Source of the DNA: Diplosphaera chodatii
Taxonomy: Eukaryota > Chlorophyta > Trebouxiophyceae > Prasiolales > Stichococcaceae
Length of the DNA: 64,000 nucleotides
Reading direction: 5' to 3'
Assembly: GCA_032358165.1 (NCBI GenBank)
Contig: JAALGY010000015.1
Span: 1,054,001-1,118,000, forward strand
The notes beneath the pieces were generated by a model. It was not told the origin of the DNA. It worked only from the letters and a program-made list of their open reading frames with translations, and ran no database searches. This document shows positions 22,401 through 33,625 of the stretch, piece by piece. Both the position numbers and the translations under genes were made by a program. How positions within the stretch are numbered: position 1 is the first letter of the stretch; every line of letters begins with the position of its first letter.

Positions 22401-25400
22401 GCAGTGTAAACGCACGATGTCAGTTAGACATGCCCTGGTCAGGGTGAAAAAAGCACCAACACCAATTGCCAGATGGCGTGCTTAGCGTGCAGTAGTGTGC
22501 CGATCATGCTGCTCTCCTTACCGCATCGTGAATCTTGGCTTCCCTGAAAATGAAACGGATTGTTTCACCGGCCTCGTTGTTTCCAAGGCTTGGGAAGTTG
22601 ATCAGCAGCACCTACATGAGCAGACTCTTGCAGCGTGACGTGTTGTGTGCACTCGTAACAACACGGCCATGACATCCTTGATACAGCTGTGCTGTTACAC
22701 CATAAATACACGCACCTTCTTTTTGACATGGCTGGCGCAGGCGTTGGCCATCATCGTTTTGCCAACGCCTGAGGGGCCGTGGAACAGCAGGCAGAGGCCC
22801 TTGCCGCCGCCTGTTGCTGCAGGCAACCAAGGTGAGCATGCTTTGGTCCCTGTCCAACTCCACCCGTGCAAGTTCTTGTGACAACAGGATTGTGTAAACT
22901 TGTGTTCAGGTAGGTAGGCTGTCCTCCTTATGCGACTACCTGAGCTGCCGCCCTCCTCGAGCGCCTTGCGAACCTTCTTGTAGGCCGCAAAGTTCTCCAC
23001 TGTTTCTTTTATGAGCGCCTTTTGCTCGTCAGGCAGCACAACATCCTGACAATATACAAGCAACAACATGTAAGTAACAGTCTGTTCTTGTGTGATGACA
23101 TAGAGCATGTGACCCTGGCAACGCCCTGACAGGCCCCGCAATGCATGCATTGGTTATATAGCACAGCGTGGTGCACAACATGCCTGCAGTGACACATCGC
23201 CTGGGTAGTACAGATGCGAGCCGTCCACCAGATCGGAAAACTCTGTGTCCAGGCCCACCAGGAAGTCGAGCATCCGCCGGTCCACGTCAACACCCTATGT
23301 AGATAGGCGGCCTATTTTAGCTAAACAGAATCATATGCGGAGCTGTGGCTGCTGCGGTCCACTGACAGTGGCTGGGGAGCATGCCGAGAACTCTAGCAAC
23401 AGCACACCTGGTCCATGATGTCTCTTGAAAAGTCGGTGCCAGACAGCGTGATGATGCCGTCTTTGATCAGGCGAGCGCCTGCGCAGGTGACAAATACGCA
23501 GGTCGCTGAACGTGATGAGCACCGAAGCAGAGCCAGACTTGATGGAACGGAGGAGGAATGGAGCGCACTTTTGTAGAAGTACTTGCGGGCGCTGATCTGC
23601 TCCTGCAGGCTGACTGGCAGGAAGCTGAGCAACAGCGCGCCCACCTGCAGCGCAGCACCGCTCCTGTCAGAACAAGCCACTGGGCTGTTGACACGATCGA
23701 CACAAGGTGTGGATCCCTAGCGGATGCTGGAAGAACCATGCAGCCGAGGTTCACTGCTAACGCAAGCACAAGTCGGCAAGCGCTCACAGAGACAGCCGAT
23801 GCGCCCATGTCGTCAAAGCCACTGCGGGTTGTGGAGAAGGTGCGCTGCACGCTCGGGCTGACGTGGTAGCCGACAAGGAGGAGCAGCACTTGCCGCTCGA
23901 AGGGCGCCAGTCCGCGCGCCTCGCTCAGCCGCTCCAGCCGTGGCCGCCAATCGCCTGTTGGTGATGTCTGGTCAGGTGAGCAAGTACACACAAGAGTCCT
24001 GAAACACACCAGCATGGGCCCATGTCAGGTGATGTGATGGTGCAAACCGCATGTCGGAGGCTCAGCTGGAAGGAGCACAAGGGGCTCTCGGAGCGCACCC
24101 GCGAGGGCGGTGAGGTGCAGGCGGCGTTCGATGCGTGAGCGGTCCAGTCGCTCGCGGCCCTCCAGCTCTCGCAGCTGCTGCGCCGCGCGCGTCTTCGGGT
24201 TGCGCCTGCCCCGCTCGTAGTAGCCCCTGCCAGCGACAGTGCAGGTGTGACACGGCGAATCACATGTGCTGCTGAGTAGGGGTGCTGCAAGCATGCATTG
24301 CTCATGCCCCACGCCACTCACCCCATGCCCTCATCCTCCATGGCACTCTGTTCGGTCTCATCAAGTGCCATCACCCGGTTGAGTTTGGCGACCCTGCCAA
24401 ATGGTAACAATCTGTAACAGCTGTGCAGTTCTGCAACCGAAGCGCGGCCACACGCTTTGCTTCGGTTCGGTTGCATGCAGACACAGCTAAACAGCCTCAC
24501 CGCAGCAGTGTAATGAGCAATCGGAAAGAGTCTTCGAGGTACTCCAAGTCTGTCCTGTAGTCTCTGATTTCGTCAGCTGGTTTGTCGCCGGCGGCCCCTG
24601 AAGTTAGGGTCTGAAGTGTCAGTACAATGTAGAAGTCAGCGCCAGTGTAGATCCGATACGCGGCCCAGCAGCACAAGCGCAGCAGCAGCAGCGCACAAGA
24701 CACGCCTGCTGGGCTGTCTGCTGCTGGAGCTCCCTTGGCAGGCACAGGGCTGCTGGGGAGTTCTGAGGCTGCTGCCGGGTCAGAGGCTGTGCCCGACTCC
24801 GGGTCAGCTGCTGGTACCTCTGTGTCTGCCTCCATTGGGTCGGTCTGCTGCGAGGCGGGACGTGCCTTCTTGTCTGGCTGCTCTGTTTCGTCGGCCTCGT
24901 TGATGTCTGCACGACCACACAATGGACTCTTACCCACTGTGCTAGTATCTCAGAACCAGACCCAGGCCCTTGCGCCACTGTTGTATGACTGCACATGTGG
25001 TGTCACGCTGTCCAGCCGCTTTGTGTTCAGCTGTGGCCACCTGACAATGAGCGCTTGCGCGAACCGGTGTCGCGCTGCACCTCCTGCTTGATCAGCTCAA
25101 ACAGGTCGCCCTCAGCCTTCAGCCCCTGCAAATACCATTGCCCACAGCACCGTTCGTATTCAACCAGCTCCGAATCATCCCTATTTTGCAGAGTAGAGCC
25201 ACTGATTGTGGCGTAGCTGCTTACGGATGTCCGGCGCTATACTGCGTGGCCAGGACACATCGGCATACACGACATATTTATGTCACCTCTGTGAACATAG
25301 CTGGCTGTGTGGGCGTGCCAGTCAGATCTCCCCCGCCCAGATTTTGCTGTGTCGCCTGAAAGTTTGGTTCCTCCTCCAACACCTCCATCAGGGTCGTCTT

Positions 25401-27741
25401 GTCCAGCTGCACAGGTTGCAAGGATGACGTACCTCATGCTGTACATGCTAAGAAACTAAGTTTGAGCAAGCTTGCTGTGGCTGTGGCTGGTTAGCTGCTG
25501 TTGCAGAAAATGGATAAGCAGGACGCACCTTCAGCAGCTCCTCGGCAGTCAGCGTCTCCCCCATGAAAGCCTGCACATGATGTGAGCAAGTCCCGAATGA
25601 CACTTTTGCAGGTGCTGTATGGCAAGCGGACAAGTTGCCTGACAAACTGTGATGTGTGCCGCTTCTGACTGACCTTGACCACCTCGGACGCCAGGTGCAG
25701 ACTGTCGGTGGAGAAGGCTCCGCCTGATGATCCGCCGTACACATACTCATATTGGTCCCCCTGCCAACATTGGTAGCATTCAGATCAAAAGCTGCATTCC
25801 AAGGCATTCCTGACCCATACAATCTACGACATGCCGCTGACTCACGTGTGATGCAAAATACGCCTTGCTGGACTCTGGAATGAGACCCTCCTTCACATGC
25901 TTTCGCCCTGGCCGCACAAACTGCAAGAATAGCAGCCCATTTCACTACGGCGCCCACTCCTCCGATCACATGTGACTGTGTTGCAGACAATGCGTGATTG
26001 TTTTGCAATGGTTTGTCGGCTGAGCGCACTCACCTCGAGCACTTCGAGAGTGTCCTGTGCAGAAGTTTGTCAAGTTGTCAAGCCACAGGCACGTGTCATC
26101 GCTAAAATGCTACGAACAATGGCATTGTGGTACAAGAGGTGCAATCATTGATGGCCGCACCATGCCGGCAAATGTTGCAGGCGAGAAGTTGGGCCCGCCA
26201 CCCAGCTTGCGTGACGCAAGCACACCCCAGTCTGCCTGCATGGTCTGCACATCGCACAGCAGCAACGCTCAGATCCAGGAGTCAGTGTGAATTGCCATGC
26301 GAACAGTTTTGCAGACGGCACTTTTGCTCATGTGCCCTCTGCACTCGACCGGTACGCAGCCGCAGGTGACACCCTGCCTGTTTGTGCAGGATGAAGCGCA
26401 GTGCAGCTGTTTCCTTGTCGGAGACCCCCAATCTGGCAACCAGGCGGTTGAAGCGCGGTGGTAACGCGCCTGCAGTCCTGCTAGCCTCCACACGGGCCGC
26501 CATGTGAGCCTGCACATGTGGGCTGCTGTTGTTGATGTCCATAAGTTCAGCCGCCTTAGAAAGCACCACTACCACTCACGTCTGTATGACAGCATCACTT
26601 CAGTCTGCTGTGATCGACTGCGCACCGGCGCACCACGTCTGCAATGTGCAGGACATGTTGCTGGTGATGTAGCCCACCTCAAGCGCTGCTTTTGCTGCCA
26701 AAAGGCCCTTGCGAGTCGCCAGGATGAATTGCGAGGCAAAGGCCCAGTCGAAGGTGGCATGCGATTGCTCGTCCTCCACGCCATTCGCCTGCGCCGCTAT
26801 GGCTGATCTGCCATGTTCTGTACCTGCAGCACACACCAAGCAGCGTCGCACCTGAGCTCCTGTGAGCTCGGGGCATGTGCAGCATGACAATGGTGCAGGA
26901 TGCCATGCCCACGGCAATGTGTATTCACATGTACTAATCTTGTCTATGCTGTTCTTCTTTGCATGCATTGACTGCGTGGTTGATGCCGCACCGTCTGTGG
27001 TCTGACTACCGCGTGGCGGCTCGAGCATCTCAAAGGCGGCCGCCTCCAGCGTGTTCTTGGTGTGCAGCAGCAGCAGTGCAAGCTGCAGGCACATCAATCG
27101 GATAAGCGCGAAGCTACGATTGCGAGCTTTGACTGCCCGATGACAACCTGATGAGCTTTGCTCACCTGAAAGTCTGCCTCAGCCAGCTGGAACCATTCCG
27201 CATCCGTGCAAACCGCCTGCATGCAGCGCCAGCTGTCAGTAGGTGCATTTGTCGGCCATGAGGACGGATAGAAGCAGGCAGTTCGTCACATCAGCGACCG
27301 GTCAATCTGAACAGACATGCCGACAGGCAGTGGGCTCAGGTCTACTGCAGCACCTCTTGGTCATCTGCGGCCCCGGCTTCAAGAGCCCGCCGGACTGGCG
27401 GGCGCAGGGCGTACTTTACAGGTGTCTGCACATCGAAGAATTGCAGCGCCGCCTTGCAGAGCTCATAGGAGGTGTCTGCGGCCAGAAGCTCAAATGAGTG
27501 CCAGCATCAAATGATTGGAAACAGTGCCGCGCCTCCTCAATGCATGTGCCAAATGCGAAGCGTGATTGTCCTGTATGACACCATTCCTGCAGCGAGTTGT
27601 TCTACCATATGGGTGCAGTCCTGTCTTGTCTTGTCTGAGAGTATTCGTAGCATCTGCGCATCCAGACCGACCTGCATGTGCTGGGACTGCTGGTCCAGGC
27701 TTTGCCTGCTCTTTCCGTTTGGCTCTTGAGGGTCCCGCCAT
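19415..27741 (-). CDS. tandem AAA+ ATPase with bacterial-type winged-helix N-terminal modules
   Basis: A 39-exon model, in transcript order: 27741-27672, 27475-27354, 27216-27166, 27082-27010, 26823-26678, 26509-26378, 26235-26161, 26054-26034, 25920-25846, 25760-25674, 25570-25529, 25406-25356, 25125-25041, 24906-24706, 24597-24501, 24393-24322, 24226-24099, 23954-23788, 23644-23569, 23478-23408, 23294-23196, 23045-22940, 22816-22716, 22611-22522, 22398-22358, 22231-22174, 22038-21952, 21834-21701, 21569-21470, 21319-21239, 21120-21027, 20878-20820, 20720-20649, 20506-20415, 20261-20183, 20068-19958, 19863-19789, 19667-19596, 19486-19415; all phases agree, 1154 residues. Two complete AAA modules: D1 with GPSGVGKT, FFDEAEG and HRRI; D2 with GPPGTGKT, LVFDEAESLF and QRRI. 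Upstream units such as LSEARGLAPFERQVLLLLVGY resemble helical or winged-helix units of bacterial AAA proteins. An acidic linker spans about 24906-24706. The client is unknown. Three donors are GC; exon 12 may extend to 25287. Confidence 0.85.
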
Positions 27742-28195
27742 GCTGCGACGTGTACGTCAGCGTGGCGATGGTATATCGATCTGCAGCTGGCCATACACAT
27801 GCAGCAATGCCCAGAATGAGCCGTGATCCCTGAAGCAAACAAGGGGCCTCATCGCTACAGGGTGCGGCAGCGCCCCAGTAGTGATATTTGACGGCAACCG
27901 TACAAGAGACACTTAATAATGAGATCGCAAGGTGCACCTGTGATGCGTTCAAGTGTTCGGTCTCGAGCTGGGTCACATCGGTGATTGCCGTGGCAATCGA
28001 GCATTACAAGTCACACGCCGCAACATCCTGTGCTGTTTCGTCATCTGATCGTTGTCTGTTGCAACTGCGCCGCGGCACATTCAAGATGCCCTTCAGTGTT
28101 GAACTCTCTGAGGTGTCTTGACATGTGTCGTAGCGTTGATAGTATACGTCAGAAGCATATGCTCGATCGAGAGGTCCCAGTGCTTGGCAATCACC

Positions 28196-31100
28196 ATGCA
28201 TGTGCTGGGGGCGCATGCTCGAATAGTATGCCACATCAAGCTGACCGCAAGGCTGCTGCTCAACCAGACACACGGCAACGCAAAGAGTAGAAAGCTACAT
28301 AGTCAGGCAGCAGAGCACTTGCAGCACCAGCAGCAGCAGGCAACAATTGTCGCTGCGCCTTCGGCAAGGAAGCAGCGATGGCTGCCCGGTGCAGCCGTGG
28401 CAGTTGCTGGCGGTGCCGGCCTTGGTCTTGCAGTGGCGTCCGGAGGTGGTGACAGCATGACACTGCGGCAGCTGTAAGCCTTGCAGCGTGTGCCGCACAG
28501 ACGCGATTGTCACAGTGCGCTTGGACACACGGGGCCCTCTGTGCAGGCGATTCGGCGCATGCCAGGGCCATACTAGCGGCGATACCGCGCACGTCCAATG
28601 CCATCTTCTGGGTGGCGCAAAGCTCCGTTGAGTATCGGCGCTGCGTCGCAGCGCACCCCAGCAAAGACGGTGAAGACTACACGGCGGCGCTCAACGCCGC
28701 GCATCAGCGCTGCGCCGACCGCTTGTTGAAGCTGTGCCAGGTTTGCTTACGGTTTCCGTGCCGCTGTGCTCCACCTTGCGCAGATAGCTAGCTAGCTCAC
28801 TCAGCTCGTTGAGCTATGCATGCAGACGAATGGCAGCCTGTACATTAAGGCAGCTCAATTTGCCACCACCATCCCCTCAGTGCCAGCGCCCTACCGGAGG
28901 TATATGCAGTCGATGCTATGAACTTTAGACCTGTGTCTCACCTGTGCTTTCGTAATCCCTGAGCATGACGCACCTCTGGTCAGCCTGCAGGACGCTTGAG
29001 GTGCTCCAGGACCAGGTCACGCCGCAGTCATTTGAGGAGATCAATGAGGCGCTGCAGCGGGAGTTCAATGCAAGTGCTCATGAGCTATTTGCAGAGTTCG
29101 AGGAGCACAGCACAGCTGCTGCTTCGCTGGCTCAGGTGGCGCCAAGTTTCAAACAGCGGCTGCCTGTTTGTGGCAGAGTGGCAGCCCTCTACTGAAGGCC
29201 TGAACCTTACGCTTGGCATTGCCCAGCAGCGCTCTGCAGCACTGTCCTCGGCAACTGTGGTGCAGGTGCACAAGGCACGGCTGCTGACAGGCGAGCCAGT
29301 CGCTGTCAAGGTTCAATACGCTGGCCTCGAGTCAGCAGTTGCTGCGGACCTGGCCACTTTCAGTGGACTGGCAGCCATTGCTGGAGCAGCGTTCCCAGAC
29401 TTCAAGCTTGGTTGGGTGAGCGTCGCACACTGGAACTCTGCCTTGTCTACATAATCTGCACCCACGTGCTGAACCATGAACCCATCCATACAGGTTGTGG
29501 AAGACCTTCGCAAGCAGCTGGCAGAAGAGCTGGACTTTCGTCGGGAGGCAGACAACAGCAGGGCGCTGGCCGCTGCGATGCGGGACAACCCAATCATTGC
29601 AGTGCCAACAGTGCACGATGCACTGTCAAACCACCGCGTCATCACGATGGAGTGGGTGGCTGGCGCAAAGGTGAGGACGCCTGTGAGCATCTTTCGGTAG
29701 ACTAGAAGAGCGTTTGCAAGCGGCGGCACGATCATGCAACTGTTTTGCAATATTGTGGATATTGTCCGTTCAACCTCTGGCGGTGTGATGTAACTTCAGA
29801 TCTCGGATGTGGCGGCGATGGAGGCGCTGAAACTGCGTCCAAAGGAGGTCGGCACACTGCTGCTGCGCGTTTTTGCCGAGATGGCCTTCCAGCGCGGCAT
29901 CATCCATGCAGATCCACATCCAGGTGCAGCCAGGTGGTGGTGGTGGTGGTGGGTGGTGGTGAAAAAGATTCCCTCACCTTCTCAACATAGCATCGTAAGT
30001 GACTTTCACCTGGTGCAGGCAACATTCTGGTTCGCCCCAGGGCTGAGAGGGAAGGTGCGAATGGCAGTGCCGACGTCGAGGCGGCCTCTGCAGCATCAAC
30101 CTCGCATCACGCAGCGTGTCCCGTACACAAGCCATGCGTCGCATCCTGACCACAGCATGTCGTGCTGGGCTGCGGCAGGCTGGCTGGCGCGGCTGCTACG
30201 AGGAGGCCGCAGCGTGCCACCGCAGATCGTCCTGTTGGATCATGGCACATACATCCACCTGGACGAGCAGCTGCGGCAGCAGTACTGCCAGCTGTGGTGC
30301 AGCTTCGTCATGAACGACACAGAGACCGCCCGGCAGGCGAGCTCAGAGCGGACCGCATGCACACTGGGCATTCTGTCCTCCGTTGTGCACTGTGCGCTTG
30401 GCAGCGGCTGTACGAAACCAGGCAACGGGGTAGTAATGCGCAGGTGTCACATGCAATTGGCGGGGAGCGAGTGGCGGCGCTGCTGCCGCTGCTGCTGCGG
30501 CCGGGGGCATTTGGAAAGATGCCCCAGAAGCAGCGCGAGCGGCTACGCCGGGAAACAGGTGTGTGCAGGACACCACGATGGTGCCATTCAGGTGGCCCAC
30601 TGTGCCTGTGTGTGGGAGCAGGTTTCCATCTGCTGGCTGTGCTGCACTTCTGCGATGCTTTGGGGCACCACATGATGAAGAGCAGCCGAGTGCTGTCCAC
30701 AGGCCTGAATAATCTGGGCGATGTTCAGAAGCTCATCGAATTGATGCCCCGGCCCTTGGCCCAGTACCTTCGGTATGTCCTTCACCTTACTCTTTACAGC
30801 TCTTGCAAATGCTGGGTGTATCAGTGCGGTACACACAACAGATCCACGTGCTTCCCACATGGTGGACTCCCATCTGCAGGGTGTCAGCCGTGGTGCGCAC
30901 CACTGCCGCAAACCTCGGCTGCACCATTCATGATCGCTTGCGTGTCAATGCAACGGCTGCGCTGAAAGGTGAGCCCGCTCGAGCTGTTTCGCTGCTGTGG
31001 TATGTGTTGCTGCGCTGGACAGCATGACATACGACACGGCCGGGCTCGCGATGCTACCTCTGGCTGGTCCGCAGGCATGTCGACGCACATCCGTGATGGG

Positions 31101-31274
31101 GAGATGCACTACATTGGAGACCTTGATTCGCGGCGCAAGCGGCTGCAGCTGTGGGTGAGGATATACCTGATGCGGTGGCTGGCATGGAGTGCAGAATGGT
31201 GGCAGGTGGCCACTGCTCGCCAGCAGTCGACTCCACATGGAGCCAGCAGCAACACACAGCCACTGACGCCATAA
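28196..31274 (+). CDS. ADCK1/UbiB-type atypical protein kinase (ABC1 family)
   Basis: Exons: 28196-28445, 28547-28740, 28826-28899, 28991-29135, 29266-29415, 29494-29670, 29800-29923, 30019-about 30115, 30213 (or 30226)-30336, 30444-30558, 30703-30772, 30880-30968, 31075-31274. The N-terminus is basic with a hydrophobic segment (AVAVAGGAGLGLAVASGG), suggesting organelle import and a membrane anchor. UbiB motifs are present: AAASLAQVHKA, VAVKVQY (lysine), GIIHADPHPGNILV (catalytic loop) and LLDHGTY (the DFG equivalent, DHG as in ADCK1). The family supports coenzyme Q or lipid metabolism in mitochondria and plastids. The hallmark KxGQ is IKAAQ here. The joins around 30115-30225 are not certain, and the donor at 30337 appears to be GC. 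A GGT-repeat lies in one intron. Confidence 0.87.
29933..29961 (+). repeat. GGT trinucleotide microsatellite
   Basis: About nine near-perfect GGT units inside an intron of the ADCK1-type kinase gene, a few bases after the donor site at 29924. Confidence 0.8.
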
Positions 31275-31372
31275 GTACGACTCTCAGCAGGCAGACAGGC
31301 CTGCATATCCAGTCAGCTGTGTTCTGGTAAGACGTTTTTGAGCACAGAACGGGCAAGACAGTCGTGCTTTTA

Positions 31373-31377
31373 TGTAA
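31373..31377 (+). promoter_or_regulatory. TGTAA poly(A) signal for the ADCK1-type gene
   Basis: TGTAA about 100 bases after the kinase stop codon (31274) and 45 bases before the convergent CFAP96 stop, so the 3' ends of the two genes nearly meet. Confidence 0.5.
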
Positions 31378-31421
31378 TCAGGTGCAGATGCTGCAACACA
31401 GTCCTCGACAGTGCAGCATGT

Positions 31422-32833
31422 TCAGGCGACGTTCATGCCAACGATGGAGCGGGTTGGCCCGCTGTGACTGCTGGCTGTGTGTATCCACGGGCGCCCATGC
31501 AAGCTGTCATCCTTGCTAGTTTTGCTGTCGGCGCACGCTGCTGGTGGTGGCGTCGGCGCGTGCTCGGGGTACGAGGTGAACGTCTTGCCGCCCCCATGCG
31601 GCGGCCTGAATGGGGCTGATGGCTTGTCCCCGTGCACTGCTTCCCGTTCCTGCGCCTGCACGTGTGGAAGCGTGGTGCAGCAGCACGCAGCATGCAGGCG
31701 GTGCAAAAGTGTCAGCTTGACTGCTAATTGAATGTTAATTAAGCATCAGTCAGCACTACAATCGTCCCACCTGCGGCCGCGGCTGCCATTCTGGGTCGCT
31801 AATTGCTCCAGACACAGCCCGCTGCGGCTTGACAGCAGATCTGAAGGGCGTCAGCTCGGCATCAGGCTTTCCAGCCGACTCTTGGCTGGCAGTCTCTGCT
31901 GGGATGGCCGAGGGACTGTGCTCATATTCGCCCACGACGCCTCTGGCGCCAGCTCGTTCTGACAGCGTGGTGCCCACAAAGCCAAAGCCGCCCTACGAAC
32001 AACAGATGCTGATACGTGTGCAGACGCAATTCCCCGCATGGCATCTGTAGATGGACGCTTCCCACTATGTGCCATATGGCTTTTCACGCGCCCAACCTTT
32101 TTGGATGGGTTGGTGAAAATGCCCCGTTTCTGGTGCACAATTTCTGCTGGCTTCTTCTGGGATGCGGGCGGCTGCTTGTCGCCTGCTGCTGTTATGTCAG
32201 ATGATCTACCAGCCGGCTTGAACGACGGCCCTTCTTGCACCCTCCTATTGCTCAAGGTACAAAAAGTTGGCACTCGGACGAACAGGCACAGCTGCATCTG
32301 TGTGGGGTTGGTGCACGCATGAGGTGCATGTTCACCTCCGCTGCCGTTGCTTGTACGGATCCTCTGTGTGCAGAGAAGAAAAGGGCGCGAAGGTCGCGTC
32401 GTTGTTCTGCAACAGTCGAGAGGGTGTCCAATACAGGTATGAGGGTCACGGGCCATTGTATGCAAGGGAGCCTTTGCAGTATGTGCAGCAATTGCTGAGT
32501 GCAGGTATTCATGTGTGTTGTGCTTCATGCACTGCGATTGAGCTGCTGGAGAAATTTTGCCACAATATTGTCGTTCTACCTTGCCAGATTTGGATGATGG
32601 AACCCTGAAGCCTGCAGGGCTGGGCGGACGCGTCGCTTTGGCCGCACCCTCAGCAGCCGCAGTGTTGCCTTGAACTGTGACTGGACCGAGGTAGCCCGGC
32701 TCTGTGAACTGCGATGTGATGGCAAAACAGGAAGTTAACGCTGTATCTCTACTGTATGCTCATCTTTGTAGCACAGAGAAGACAGATGCAGGAACGCCGG
32801 CGCATTGCACACCACGCCATATTTTGTGGTCAT
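31422..32833 (-). CDS. CFAP96: CFAP96 (C4orf47/UPF0602) ciliary microtubule-associated protein homologue
   Basis: Six exons: 32833-32753, 32708-32580, 32406-32336, 32244-32097, 31992-31771, 31655-31422, all in phase, 294 residues. Short conserved blocks separated by disordered linkers match the animal protein: MTTKYGV at the start, FRVPSSKSGK, DPYKQRQRR, GPSFKPAG, GIFTNPSKKGGFGFVGTT, then FRPPHGGGKTFTSYPEHAP and SGPTRSIVGMNVA at the end. The family associates with ciliary and centrosomal microtubules. Its presence implies the alga makes, or recently made, flagella. It is convergent with the ADCK1-type gene and divergent from the WDR13-like gene. The identification rests on remembered motif order; the low-complexity linkers carry little weight. 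Confidence 0.8.
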
Positions 32834-33625
32834 GACCAAGTCGTGACCCCGCTGCAGACGGGGCGCGATGCGCCAAAAATACAGCCTGATATTACTTGAT
32901 ATCGCACCAGCTATCCAACAACCTGCTTATGCCGACGGCCAAGCGCAGGTATGTCGAGTGATGACTCGCACTAAGCGATAATCGTGCAAAATTTCTCCTG
33001 GAGCTTGCGCGATGTGAGCGAAATCAGCCATCATATGTTGACTCCACTATGAGAAGCTGGCGCACTCGGTGATCCGGAGCGCACACTCGCGCAGCCTGTG
33101 CGCTCAAACTTGTCTGACAGGTCAGACAGGCGAACACAACAGGAAGCAGGATGCACACATGGTGATTGATCGCGGAAGACTGATTGCAGGTGCAACCCAG
33201 GCGGTAGTGCCTGAGAGTGCGTGATGCCTTCGCGTTTGCACGCTTGAGTGTGTGACAAGGTGATGCGCTGAGGCCGCTGCGCCAACGAATGAGTGCTGCT
33301 GAGATCATTGCTTGCAGCGAGCTCGAGATCTGTCGTGGACGCGTCCACGGCACGCTGTCTACAGCTACAAAACCAAGCCCATAGGTACTTGTCAGGTGAT
33401 TCTGCTGGTTTGAGACACTTGTATCTGATAGGAACCCGCGATCTGACCTGTTCGTGTGATTTGACAGCGCCAGCCAACAGGAAGTCAAGTGTGCATCGGC
33501 ATGCACATCAGGCAGGCGAGAAAGGATATGACTGCTTACTGAACGCGTGTCACTGATCGGACCGACGACTGTCATGCAGGTCTTCCGCGCTGTCAGCCTC
33601 AGCATCGCCGTTGCGCGCCGGCGTC
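32834..33625. other. divergent promoter region, CFAP96 / WDR13-like
   Basis: Contains a short inverted repeat near 33110 (GTCTGACAGGTCAGAC) but no gene that I can support. Confidence 0.4.

Noticed and set aside
19415..27741. Two separate AAA genes instead of one
   Set aside because: D1 leads into D2 through an in-phase linker (GC donor at 21700, exons 21569-21470 and 21319-21239) with no stop or start between, and the linker matches the spacing expected before the second AAA core.
33105..33126. Short inverted repeat GTCTGAC/GTCAGAC as a regulatory operator
   Set aside because: Arms this short occur by chance and nothing ties it to either flanking promoter.
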